From the NCBI GenBank assembly GCA_030633185.1, contig DAOVTG010000011.1:1-24010 (forward strand): a stretch of 24,010 nucleotides of DNA. The letters are read 5' to 3'. Below, in pieces: positions 15,527 through 23,251 of the stretch (its first letter is position 1; each line of letters starts with the position of its first letter). The position numbers and the translations under genes were made by a program. The stretch is from Deltaproteobacteria bacterium (lineage in GTDB: Bacteria > Desulfobacterota > Anaeroferrophillalia > Anaeroferrophillales > Tharpellaceae). The notes under the pieces were generated by a model. That model made no database searches and was not told the DNA's origin. It was given only the letters and a program-made list of their open reading frames with translations.

Positions 15527-15937
15527 TTACTCGTCTTTGGGCTGGGTGGCAATCGCTAACTTGTTCAGACCAGCACTCTTGGCAGCATCCATAACCTTAA
15601 CCACAAGACCGTGATAAACCTTCTTGTCGGCTTCGATCACGACCAGGGCGTCGTCTCTCTGTTTTTTATCCACAGCCTGAAATTTTTCCCGCAACTGAGC
15701 CAGTGAGAGCTTTTTACCTTCAAGAAAAATTCTGCCTCCGGCTTCAATTGCCACCCGCAGAGTGATCTTTTTCTTTTTCACTTGTTCAGCGGAAGCCTTC
15801 GGCAGATCAATCTTGATCCCGGGATTTACCGAAAGGCTGGTGGAGAGCATAAAGAAGATCAGCAACAAAAAGACGACATCGACCAACGGTGTCATATCAA
15901 GCTGCACATCATCTCGAGCGCGAGTTTGAAAACGCAT
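15527..15937 (-). CDS. exbD: ExbD/TolR-family proton-channel subunit
   Basis: ExbD sits in the inner membrane with ExbB and uses the proton gradient to drive TonB. The 136-residue protein has a short cytoplasmic N-terminus, one membrane helix (about 16-33) with the essential aspartate Asp20 in PLVDVVFLLLIFF, and a periplasmic domain with IDLPKA and the ALVVIEADKKV block. Length and motif match the ExbD/TolR family. The gene begins 6 nt after exbB ends. Telling ExbD from TolR by sequence alone is uncertain; the TonB-like gene next to it and the absence of tolA, tolB and pal favour ExbD. Confidence 0.95.
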   Translation of the reverse strand: MRFQTRARDDVQLDMTPLVDVVFLLLIFFMLSTSLSVNPGIKIDLPKASAEQVKKKKITLRVAIEAGGRIFLEGKKLSLAQLREKFQAVDKKQRDDALVVIEADKKVYHGLVVKVMDAAKSAGLNKLAIATQPKDE

Positions 15938-15943
15938 AAGCCG

Positions 15944-16558
15944 CTACCCTCTCCCATTTTCCTGATCGATAAGATCAAGAACCTCAATCGAAACCCTCTC
16001 CATACGAAGGATCCGCTTATCAACCCGAGAACGCAGGAGTTTGTAAAAAACAAACGCGGGAATCGCCACACTCAAACCGGCGGCCGTCGTAATCAAGGCC
16101 TCGGAGATACCACCGGCCAACATTTGGGGATTACCGATGCCAGCATGCGAAATGACATTAAAGGCCTTGATCATACCAGTAACCGTACCCAAAAGACCAA
16201 GCAGAGGAGCGATCCCGGCAATAGTTCCAAGGATGGTCAAAAAACGTTCAAGAACAGCAGCTTCGATGCGACCAACATCTTCAATCGCCTCCTTGACTTG
16301 CTGGCGAGGTTTATTATGACGCGAGATACCGGCCATCAAGACCCGGGCGATTGAAGAATTATTGAGACGACACTGGGTCATGGCATCCTCCATGCGCTGT
16401 TGCCGAACCAAGTCGCTAACCTCAACAATAAACCTCTCCGGGATGATCCGGCTCCGACGCAGGGCAAAGAGACGTTCGAAAAGAATTGCCATAGTAATAA
16501 TCGAACATAACATGATCGGGTACATCAAATACCCGCCTTTCATAACAAACTGATACAT
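15944..16558 (-). CDS. exbB: MotA/TolQ/ExbB-family proton-channel subunit
   Basis: ExbB forms the pentameric proton channel around ExbD. The 204-residue protein has three predicted membrane segments: about 10-28, about 108-134 (with GIAPLLGLLGTVTGMI, the family signature) and about 152-178 (ALITTAAGLSVAIPAFVFY). The frame is open to 16564, but the ATG at 16558 is chosen because GGAGG lies 7 nt upstream; the preceding codons are TTG TTG. An 83-bp gap to the TPR gene contains a plausible promoter (16591-16619), so exbB-exbD-tonB-ftsB may form a transcription unit that can be expressed apart from the TPR gene. Confidence 0.95.
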   Translation of the reverse strand: MYQFVMKGGYLMYPIMLCSIITMAILFERLFALRRSRIIPERFIVEVSDLVRQQRMEDAMTQCRLNNSSIARVLMAGISRHNKPRQQVKEAIEDVGRIEAAVLERFLTILGTIAGIAPLLGLLGTVTGMIKAFNVISHAGIGNPQMLAGGISEALITTAAGLSVAIPAFVFYKLLRSRVDKRILRMERVSIEVLDLIDQENGRG

Positions 16559-16590
16559 CAACAAACCTCCAATTAACGGAAAACCCGTAA

Positions 16591-16619
16591 ATTATCCGCC
16601 ATCAAATCCAAAATCTCAA
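16591..16619 (-). promoter_or_regulatory. Probable sigma70 promoter for exbB-exbD-tonB-ftsB
   Basis: The minus strand reads TTGAGA (16619-16614), a 17-nt spacer, and GATAAT (16596-16591), each one mismatch from consensus. Predicted start near 16584 gives a leader of about 26 nt that contains the GGAGG site. Confidence 0.5.
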
Positions 16620-16641
16620 ACCTGAATCTTTAATTCTAGCT

Positions 16642-19600
16642 TCATCTGACATTTTGAGCAACAAGTTTTTTCAACTTTTTTTCCTGGGGCTCCGTGAGCG
16701 TCAGGGACTTTAATTTCTCGATTATTTTTCTTGCGGTTGGTTCATTCCCCTCGGCTCTTGCCAAACGGGCCGCTGCCAACAGAGCATCAACAACCACTTT
16801 TTTCTGTTGCGTAAAGAGATAACTCAAACGCAGGTAGGATTTTTGCGCTTCCTTGATACGACCCGCCTTTTCAAGAACCCCGGCCCGAGCCAAGGACGCT
16901 GCCGCAGCCTTGACGGAAAGCGGATTTTCAACCGCCTTGTCGTAGAAAAAAAGAGCCTCGTCAAACTTTCCCTGCTCAGCAAAAAGGTTCCCGAGTCCGG
17001 CAAAAGCGATAAAAGCCGAATTATCGCTGCATTTTTCATCAATCACGGCCAAATAATAACTATGCGACTTGGAGAAATCTCCCAGTCGTTGATGAATTTG
17101 GGCCTTTAGCAGAGCCACCCGTCTCTTAAGATTGCGATCACGGCAGGCTTCCGGCAAACCGATCAAAGTCTCCAGAGCCGTTGCAAAATCATTATCGGCG
17201 AAAGCACAACGGGCCAAATACAAACGACAATCACACTCATATTTACTAAAAGGAAAACGTTTAAGTAGACGCCGACAATCATCAAGAGCCTCTTTTTGCC
17301 GACCTTTGCCAAGATCAATTTTAAAGTGTCGATAGAGGGCTTCAAGTTTAAGATCTTGAGCATAATCACCCTCTTCCAATTGTTTAAGAAGAGCCAAAAG
17401 GTCAACCTGACGTTCCTGCCTCTGGTAGAGATCAACCAACAGTAACATCAACGGCACAGTATAGGATGACTCGGGAAAACGGTCGACAAAATTTTTCACC
17501 TCAATCTCAAGATAGGCAAATTTATCCTGATTGTAGGCCAGCAACAACATTCCATAACTCGCCTTCTCATCAATCGCGCTGCCGGGATAGTCGTGCTTGG
17601 CCTTAAGATAGACAAACTGAGCTTTCAAATAAGCCCCCAGATTGAAGTGACTCTCTCCCATCCTGATCAGAGCCCGACCGCTTATTTCATCCCCGGTATA
17701 CTTATCTATCAACTGCTGATAGATCTTGATAGCCTCCGAAAATTTCTCAAGGCTGAAGAGACTCTCCCCAAGATTATAGAGGACTTCAGCGTAAATAGCG
17801 TCATCAATTTCACCATCGTGGCGCAAAAGATCCACAAAAATGGTCGCGGCCTCTTCAAACTCCCCCTGCCTTAAAGCAAGCAGACCTCTGTAGTTTTGCG
17901 CCCGAGGGAGAAAAGGGCTCTGCGGCCAGCGTTCAATAAAACGATCCAGAACCTCTGCCGTCTTGCGGTCATGGTGCCGATTAAAGAGAGCTTCGGCCCG
18001 ATTAATCTCAGCATTCTGGATAATTAGTCGGGGTTTTTCGGTCTCTTCGGCAAGTGCCAGATAGCCGGTAAAATCATTGACCGACCCATCAAAATCATTG
18101 CACTTTAAAGCCGCCCAGGCCCGTTCGTAGAGAAGATCAGCCCGCCATGCCGGAGGACAATCCGCCGGCAGTGATGAAAGAACACTTAAAGTTTGAGAAA
18201 ATTTTTCGAGACGATTCAGAACCCTGGTCCAGAGAAGGAGCAACATAACGTGGTCTTCAACCGTCGCAAACTTCTCTTTTTCGGCAAACAATCTTTCCAA
18301 GATAATAAAGGCTTCTTCAACCCGGTCGACAGAGAGCAGAATTCGCGCTTGTTCAAGCTCTAAAGTAAGACTCGCGTCACCCTCATGAAAGGTCTCAATG
18401 CCAAGAGCAAGGGTGACAAAAGCTTTATCATTTTCACCCAATTCAAACTGAAGTCGGGCCAGACGACGATAGTCATCGGACTGCACCAGTAAAGCGGGAA
18501 AGGAGGTAATCAGTTGCTGCCCCAAAACCACTGCCGGTTTGGGCTCTTCAGCCTCAAGATAGACAGCCGCCAACTCCCGCAAGGCGGTCGCCGCAACCGC
18601 TGACTCCTGCAAACCTTCCGGACGAGAGTCAAAAACAAGCCGGGCTTCAACCAGTTTTTTTTGCCCAAGCAGTGCAAGGATCTCTCCCAAAAAAGCGAGC
18701 GGTATAACATCATCCACGCTTGTCATACCCCTTTGCAGCTCTTGAAAAACAACTTTAGCATCTCCGTAATGATCAAGAAAATAGAGGCACCAGCCGCGGG
18801 CAAGATCGGCCTGACGCTGCAACATATCGCTACCGAAAACCGGATCGGACATAACCTTGAGAAAGTTGAACGCGGCTTGATAATCACGCTGATTAAAGGA
18901 GATCGTCGCCAAACGATAGAGAGCCGCCCGACACTCCAGCGCGCCGGGATAGTCATTCGTCAGCTGCAAAAAGGTGGTACGCCCGGCCTCCGGTTGACCA
19001 GCATGAAAAAGAGCCTCACCTCCCCAAAAAAGGGCTGCGGCCGCCAATCGTTGATCTAAACTTTGAGCGGCTACCGCAAACCACTTGGCGGCTACCGGAT
19101 ACTCTTGCTCACGAAAGTCAAGCCAAGCCAGAGAGTAACATGAAAAATGGTAAAACTGGTTCGCCGTAACTTTCGTCACTGCCACAAAATGGATTCTGGC
19201 GGAAGCATAGTTCTCTTGTCGGAAAGCGATCTCGGCCAACCAGTAATGAAAATCGGGAATCAACTCGGAATCACTGAATTTATCGATCCCGGCCTGGAAA
19301 TACTTCTCGGCATCATCAAGAAGACCATCAAGATACTTCTGCCGACCACTACGATAATAGCCTTCAGCCCCACTAAAACCCCGAGCCAGGGAAGCAGTAA
19401 CCGGATTCCGGTAGGCACAACCGGGAGTTTGCTCAGCCGCCGTTTCCCATCCGGGACCGGGCCCGTTCTCAACCTCCACAAGAGTCGGAATATCAGCCTC
19501 CGATTCCAATTTGATTCCGGGAGCCAACGCCGGCAACAGGCCGAAATCACGAAAACCCTCAAGCCGGGCGCTGTCTTCACCAATAACCACAACCTCGGGC

Positions 19601-19701
19601 AGATGCAGACCCTCCCCCGACTGGTTCGAGAAAAGGGGCTGCCAGGAGAAGATAAACGTAGCCACCAGGAGCCAGGCAATACAATTTTTAATTCGCAACA
19701 T
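16642..19701 (-). CDS. Large secreted tetratricopeptide-repeat protein
   Basis: This 1019-residue protein begins with a Sec-type signal peptide (basic LRIKN, then a hydrophobic stretch to about 25) and is otherwise an array of TPR-like helical pairs from about residue 105 to the end. Typical lines are AEKYFQAGIDKFSDSELIPD and AIKIYQQLIDKY. Such arrays hold protein partners, here in the periplasm or at the outer membrane. After the signal peptide comes LPEVVVIGED (34-43), which looks like a TonB box. With exbB, exbD and tonB next downstream, the protein may be a target or scaffold of that complex; this is inference. The ATG at 19701 lies 9 nt after the DUF39 gene stop. No lipobox cysteine is evident. 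Specific function unknown. Confidence 0.85.
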   Translation of the reverse strand: MLRIKNCIAWLLVATFIFSWQPLFSNQSGEGLHLPEVVVIGEDSARLEGFRDFGLLPALAPGIKLESEADIPTLVEVENGPGPGWETAAEQTPGCAYRNPVTASLARGFSGAEGYYRSGRQKYLDGLLDDAEKYFQAGIDKFSDSELIPDFHYWLAEIAFRQENYASARIHFVAVTKVTANQFYHFSCYSLAWLDFREQEYPVAAKWFAVAAQSLDQRLAAAALFWGGEALFHAGQPEAGRTTFLQLTNDYPGALECRAALYRLATISFNQRDYQAAFNFLKVMSDPVFGSDMLQRQADLARGWCLYFLDHYGDAKVVFQELQRGMTSVDDVIPLAFLGEILALLGQKKLVEARLVFDSRPEGLQESAVAATALRELAAVYLEAEEPKPAVVLGQQLITSFPALLVQSDDYRRLARLQFELGENDKAFVTLALGIETFHEGDASLTLELEQARILLSVDRVEEAFIILERLFAEKEKFATVEDHVMLLLLWTRVLNRLEKFSQTLSVLSSLPADCPPAWRADLLYERAWAALKCNDFDGSVNDFTGYLALAEETEKPRLIIQNAEINRAEALFNRHHDRKTAEVLDRFIERWPQSPFLPRAQNYRGLLALRQGEFEEAATIFVDLLRHDGEIDDAIYAEVLYNLGESLFSLEKFSEAIKIYQQLIDKYTGDEISGRALIRMGESHFNLGAYLKAQFVYLKAKHDYPGSAIDEKASYGMLLLAYNQDKFAYLEIEVKNFVDRFPESSYTVPLMLLLVDLYQRQERQVDLLALLKQLEEGDYAQDLKLEALYRHFKIDLGKGRQKEALDDCRRLLKRFPFSKYECDCRLYLARCAFADNDFATALETLIGLPEACRDRNLKRRVALLKAQIHQRLGDFSKSHSYYLAVIDEKCSDNSAFIAFAGLGNLFAEQGKFDEALFFYDKAVENPLSVKAAAASLARAGVLEKAGRIKEAQKSYLRLSYLFTQQKKVVVDALLAAARLARAEGNEPTARKIIEKLKSLTLTEPQEKKLKKLVAQNVR

Positions 19702-19710
19702 AAAATAGGC

Positions 19711-20904
19711 CTAAGGGTTTAAGGGTGGGGTTGAAAGTTCATGACCAGGAAAAAGCATCTGGGCTTCGCCTAAAGTAAAACGGCCTGACGCGATCCACTC
19801 TTTCAGGGTATCGGCAATCTCTAAAGCCCGGCTATAGCTGGAGAGTGGAGTGGCCGGGATTTTCTTGCCATTGACCTCGATCGTCCCGCTTTTAAGATCG
19901 GCATAATTGACCTCTCCATAACTGCGGGAGACGGCCATCGGATAGTCGTAACCATAATCTACAACCTGGGTACAGAGATCGGCATCACGAACCGCCGTAA
20001 ATTGAGCCATCTGCTCGTTAATAATGGGAATCGGAATACCGACCCCAACCGACAAACTACACCCATAACCCAACATGCTGACCCCGACCAGCCAACGCGG
20101 CGACATATCTTTGAGGTTGCCGGTCAACATCAGGGTTCCGGCTCCCTCTTTGACCACGCCATTTTCCCCGCGGGGCACATTCGGACTATGCTGAGTACCG
20201 CTCCAAGTCACAAAACCGACCCCGCCGCCTAAGAAAATTTTGGTTCCTAAACCAGTAGTCAAATAGTAAGGGTCATTGAATAGAGGACTAAGTTGACCCG
20301 CACTGCAATAAGTCGCATTACCACATTTGGGCCGCAGCACTCCCATGTAGGTATAGATGGTTTTTCCGGCCAGATTAATGGCACAATTGTAGTTCTGATA
20401 AACATTACGGGGGTTGCATAAAATAGCGTTGGGCATCGCTTCAAGGTCAATGTCTTTTTCCACGACCTTACTGGGATAGCAATCCGTACCATAACCTTCC
20501 ATGTAGAGGTGAACTTTCTTGCCGGCTACCAGATCCTGAATCACATGTCCACCACCATAGCGAAACTGGCCGGGATGAACCTTGTTCAGTGGATCATCGT
20601 CGCTGGGCTCAGTAGCCCCAAGAAAGAAATCGACGGCCGCCACTCCGCCATAGGCTGGCACCTTGTTGATCCAGGCCCGACTCGCCTTGATCTTGGGTGA
20701 GGTATGGCCAACATTAAGAAAGACCCCGGAAGAGCACATCGGCGCAAAGGTACCAGTGGTAACGACATCAACCTTACGGGCCGCCTCTACGGCACCATCT
20801 TTCTCGACAATACCAACCATCTCCTCGGCATTAACAACTACCACTTTGCCGCTCTTGATGCGCTCGTTGATCTCCTGTATCGATTTTTGTACTTTATAAA
20901 CCAT
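19711..20904 (-). CDS. DUF39/COG1900 homocysteine biosynthesis protein (aspartate-semialdehyde sulfurtransferase family)
   Basis: The protein (397 residues) belongs to the DUF39 family, whose Methanosarcina member MA1821, with an iron-sulfur partner, forms homocysteine directly from aspartate semialdehyde and a sulfur donor. Conserved features seen are TTGTFAPMCSSG with Cys57, GYGTDCYPSK with Cys142 (these appear to correspond to the paired cysteines of MA1821), and the glycine-rich FLGGGVGFVTWSGTQH block. It lacks a C-terminal ferredoxin or NIL domain, and no partner gene is adjacent, so any electron-transfer subunit must be elsewhere. AGGAG lies 11 nt before the ATG. A palindrome and a dispersed repeat (20926-21055) lie upstream; the TPR gene follows by 9 nt, an association I cannot explain. 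Confidence 0.9.
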   Translation of the reverse strand: MVYKVQKSIQEINERIKSGKVVVVNAEEMVGIVEKDGAVEAARKVDVVTTGTFAPMCSSGVFLNVGHTSPKIKASRAWINKVPAYGGVAAVDFFLGATEPSDDDPLNKVHPGQFRYGGGHVIQDLVAGKKVHLYMEGYGTDCYPSKVVEKDIDLEAMPNAILCNPRNVYQNYNCAINLAGKTIYTYMGVLRPKCGNATYCSAGQLSPLFNDPYYLTTGLGTKIFLGGGVGFVTWSGTQHSPNVPRGENGVVKEGAGTLMLTGNLKDMSPRWLVGVSMLGYGCSLSVGVGIPIPIINEQMAQFTAVRDADLCTQVVDYGYDYPMAVSRSYGEVNYADLKSGTIEVNGKKIPATPLSSYSRALEIADTLKEWIASGRFTLGEAQMLFPGHELSTPPLNP

Positions 20905-20925
20905 CTTCTAAAAAACTCCTAACCA

Positions 20926-20939
20926 CGGGCTTAAGCCCG
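20926..20939. repeat. Perfect 14-bp palindrome upstream of the DUF39 gene
   Basis: CGGGCTTAAGCCCG is self-complementary and lies just before the DUF39 ribosome-binding site. It resembles the inner GGGCTTTAGCCC hairpin of the repeat copies at 20970-21055 and 23147-23232, so it may be a fragment of the same family. No T-run follows, so it is not an intrinsic terminator. Confidence 0.6.
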
Positions 20940-20969
20940 CAAACCAATTTAAGTAACAGACGTTTGAGT

Positions 20970-21055
20970 GAAGTCTGCTTCGCCCCCCTCAATGGGGACA
21001 GAGCTCAGCCCGGCTCGGGCTAAAGCCCTGCCTGGAGGCCTGTCCCCGCATTGAG
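20970..21055 (-). repeat. Palindromic dispersed repeat, GGGGACA family, copy 1
   Basis: Read on the minus strand this 86-bp unit starts CTCAATGCGGGGACAGGCC and ends with TGTCCCCATTGAG and GGGCGAAGCAGACTTC. Its inverted arms carry GGGGACA and TGTCCCC, with an inner GGGCTTTAGCCC hairpin. Copy 2 at 23147-23232 matches it along its whole length in the opposite orientation. It overlaps the end of ybeY and provides that gene's last 11 sense codons and stop. Confidence 0.85.
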
Positions 21056-21487
21056 ATAGTTTGAACCATTAAGTGCCAGCTCAAAAAGTTCATCTTGGCG
21101 CTGCTCCATTGCAGCGGCGACTTCCGCTTCAACTCCGACATGTTCATAACCTAAGAGGTGAAGAATCCCGTGAATCAGGTAGTAAGCTATCCCTTCTTCG
21201 AGACTATATCCGAGAGTTTCGGTCTCACGCCGGGAGGTTTCCACCGAAACCACGACATCGCCTAAGTGACCGGAGGTTCCCTCCTGAGGAAAGGATATCA
21301 CATTAGTCGGACGGAAACGACAAAAAAATTTCTCATTAAGTTTTGCTATCTGTTGATCATCAAGTAACTCTATTTCGAGATCAAGATCAACAATCTTAAG
21401 TTCTGCAAGCACCGGCACCATTAAGCGACGGATAGATTCAAGATCAGGATTCTCACCCTTTTGCCGGTCAGTTATATGGAAAGACAT
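21020..21487 (-). CDS. ybeY: Endoribonuclease YbeY, C-terminus supplied by a repeat
   Basis: YbeY is a zinc-dependent endoribonuclease used in 16S rRNA 3'-end maturation and ribosome quality control. The 155-residue protein has the zinc motif HGILHLLGYEH with His106, His110 and His116, and the upstream TNVISFP segment (61-67). The ATG at 21487 overlaps the stop of the phoH remnant by one base (TGATG); a TTG at 21490 is possible. Codons from 21055 to the TAG at 21020 lie inside repeat copy 1, so the last 11 residues (LNAGTGLQAGL) appear to be acquired rather than ancestral. The catalytic region is untouched. phoH-ybeY is a conserved pair, but phoH is broken here. Confidence 0.95.
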   Translation of the reverse strand: MSFHITDRQKGENPDLESIRRLMVPVLAELKIVDLDLEIELLDDQQIAKLNEKFFCRFRPTNVISFPQEGTSGHLGDVVVSVETSRRETETLGYSLEEGIAYYLIHGILHLLGYEHVGVEAEVAAAMEQRQDELFELALNGSNYLNAGTGLQAGL

Positions 21488-21844
21488 CAATCAGCCGAGA
21501 CCTCATAGCATTCATAAGCCGTGATTATTTTCTGAACCAGAGGGTGGCGAACGACATCGACCGCACTCAAATGACAAAAACTGATAGCGTCCGGCCCCGC
21601 ATAAAAGCCAGTGGCGCAACCTCAATAATACCCTTATCCAACATTTCCCGGGTCTTGTCAAACGAGATAAGGTCGTACAAGGCATCATATAGAGGACGCA
21701 GAAGGGGTCACCTTCAACCATGACCGTGGTGCCCCGGGTATTGATCGTCACCCCGGCGCTCTCGGCAAGCTGCTGCAGATGTTCACAGCCTTCACCAAAG
21801 AGAACCTGAATAACCTCCGCATCGGCAAAGTTAAGTCTATACAT
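21487..21844 (-). pseudogene. phoH: phoH remnant with two internal deletions and frameshifts
   Basis: PhoH is an ATPase of about 320 residues usually encoded before ybeY. Here three fragments remain, each in a different frame. The first is an N-terminal part (21844 to about 21705) ending at VEGDP. The second is a middle part (about 21701-21585) reading LRPLYDALYDLISFDKT and on to AFMRGRTL. The third is a C-terminal part (21588-21487) reading SAVDVVRHPLVQKIITAYE. The Walker A region between the first two and the Walker B region (LDEAQ) between the last two are gone, leaving about 119 codons of the original. The upstream frame runs open through all of it, giving a 110-residue nonsense-tailed product if translated. 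The start overlaps the aminotransferase stop and the end overlaps ybeY, so coupling is preserved. Confidence 0.88.
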
Positions 21845-22932
21845 CAAACAGCCTTGAGTACCGTGGCAATAACCAGATTCTGCTCCTCCTTGGTCAAAAA
21901 AGAGTGCATGGGCAGAGAGAAAATCTCGGATGCGATTTTTTCGGCAACCGGAAAATCACCGATCCGGCAGCCCAGGTTCGAGAAAGCCGGCTGCAGATGC
22001 AGAGGTACGGGATAGTGAATCGCCACCGGAATCCCGGCCGCCTGCAGGACGCCGACAATCTCATCTCTTTTTTGCGAACGCAGCGAATATTGGGCAAAAA
22101 CCGAGACACAACCATCGGCTACTCGCGGAATAATAAAATGATCAGCAAAGGCCGAATTGTAACGGGCCGCCACCTGAATACGCAGGCTTATCTCATCGGG
22201 GAAATGGGCCAATTTTACCAACAGGATAGCCGCCTGCAACGTATCGAGACGACTGTTACAACCAATTACTTCATGGTAATAGCGCTTTTTCTGGCCATGG
22301 TTGCGAAGGCAACACAAAGTTTCGGCAATCTCAGCATCGTCGGTAAAAATCATGCCGCCATCACCGTAGCAACCTATAGGTTTGGCTGGGAAAAATGAGG
22401 TCGCAGCAAGATCACCGAAACTTCCGCAATTACGCCCTAGTCGGGCGGCCCCCAACGATTGGGCTGCATCTTCTATAAGTTTCAGCCCATGCTTTTCAGC
22501 CAATTTCTCCAGTTTTTCATAAGCTGCCGGATGGCCGTAGAGATCGACCGCAATAATGGCTTTGGTAGACCCGGTAATCGCTGATTCCAGGAGGGCCGGA
22601 TCAAGATTATAGGTATGCTCTTCGATATCGACAAAAACCGGCCGGGCTCCGGCTAAAACAATGGTTTCGGCCGTAGCGATAAAAGTGAAAGGGGTAGTAA
22701 TCACCTCATCTCCGGGGCCGATTCCTGAAACCATCAGGGCGAGTTGCAAAGCATCGGTTCCCGAGGCACAGGCAACCGCGTGTTTTGTGCCGACAAAATC
22801 GGCCAAGCTCTCTTCGAGTCCTCGCACCTGAGGGCCGTTGATAAACTGAGCTGAGGTAGTCACCTCTTTAATAGCAGCATCAATCTCCGCCTGATAAGCA
22901 TGGTACTGAGCCTTTAAATCAACAAATTGCAT
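21844..22932 (-). CDS. DegT/DnrJ/EryC1-family sugar aminotransferase (WbpE-like)
   Basis: These PLP enzymes transfer an amino group to keto-sugar nucleotides used for surface polysaccharides. The 362-residue protein has the family N-terminus FVDLKAQY, the ASGTDAL phosphate-binding segment, EDAAQSLGA with the ring-stacking and ring-nitrogen residues, and the Schiff-base lysine in FFPAKPIGCYGDGGM (Lys184 from the chosen start). It most resembles enzymes acting on UDP-3-keto-glucuronate derivatives, but the substrate cannot be read from sequence. The frame is open from 22956; I use the ATG at 22932 because GGTG lies about 7 nt before it and the product starts at MQFVDLK. No other polysaccharide gene is nearby, which is unusual. 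It is coupled to the phoH remnant by TGATG. Confidence 0.93.
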   Translation of the reverse strand: MQFVDLKAQYHAYQAEIDAAIKEVTTSAQFINGPQVRGLEESLADFVGTKHAVACASGTDALQLALMVSGIGPGDEVITTPFTFIATAETIVLAGARPVFVDIEEHTYNLDPALLESAITGSTKAIIAVDLYGHPAAYEKLEKLAEKHGLKLIEDAAQSLGAARLGRNCGSFGDLAATSFFPAKPIGCYGDGGMIFTDDAEIAETLCCLRNHGQKKRYYHEVIGCNSRLDTLQAAILLVKLAHFPDEISLRIQVAARYNSAFADHFIIPRVADGCVSVFAQYSLRSQKRDEIVGVLQAAGIPVAIHYPVPLHLQPAFSNLGCRIGDFPVAEKIASEIFSLPMHSFLTKEEQNLVIATVLKAV

Positions 22933-22972
22933 TTTACACACCATTAAGTAATTCAAAAGTTAAGTTAAAGAG

Positions 22973-23113
22973 GGCAGCTTCGAACTTTGCTTTGCCCTCA
23001 TAAATGGGGTCACATCTTGACAATGGCTGTTGGCAGTTTTCGGTTTGTCCGATAATCTCAATACGCCATAGTCAAGAAATGACCCCAGCCGAGACGGAAC
23101 GACACCTGAAGAC
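22973..23113. repeat. Palindromic dispersed repeat, GGGGTCA family, copy B
   Basis: The core 23006-23086 is a palindrome with arms starting GGGGTCACATCTTGACAATG and the inverted GGGGTCATTTCTTGACTATG. The left flank TTTGCTTTGCCCTCATAAAT and right flank CGGAACGACACCTGAA align with copy A (11445-11586). Together with repeat copy 2 it fills most of the gene-free stretch 22933-23251, in which I see no other gene. Confidence 0.85.
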
Positions 23114-23146
23114 ATTAATATCCCGCAGGTATCGTTCCAAAACTGT

Positions 23147-23232
23147 TTCAATGTGGGGACATACCTCCAGGCCGGGCTTTAGCCCGTGACGGGCTGAGCT
23201 GTGTCCCCCTCGAAGTGGGCGAAGCAAAATTC
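23147..23232 (+). repeat. Palindromic dispersed repeat, GGGGACA family, copy 2
   Basis: This 86-bp unit starts TTCAATGTGGGGACATACC and ends with TGTGTCCCCCTCGAAG and GGGCGAAGCAAAATTC. It aligns along its whole length with copy 1 (20970-21055, opposite strand), including CCTCCAGGC, the hairpin GGGCTTTAGCCC and GGGCTGAGCT. It lies 33 bp after copy B ends and 19 bp before the stop codon of the nucleosidase gene. Confidence 0.85.
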
Positions 23233-23251
23233 AACACTATCCGCTGTAACT

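Noticed and set aside
15527..16558. tolQ-tolR of a Tol-Pal operon
   Set aside because: No tolA-type, tolB, pal or ybgF/cpoB genes in the expected order; the next gene is TonB-like, so ExbB/ExbD naming was preferred, though the families are hard to separate.
21512..21847. A novel 111-residue protein in the open frame over phoH
   Set aside because: Only the first 46 or so residues are PhoH-like; the rest is out-of-frame translation of PhoH middle and C-terminal fragments.
20926..23232. CRISPR array or attachment sites
   Set aside because: The repeats are few, palindromic, irregularly spaced and separated by genes; there are no regular spacers, cas genes or integrase.
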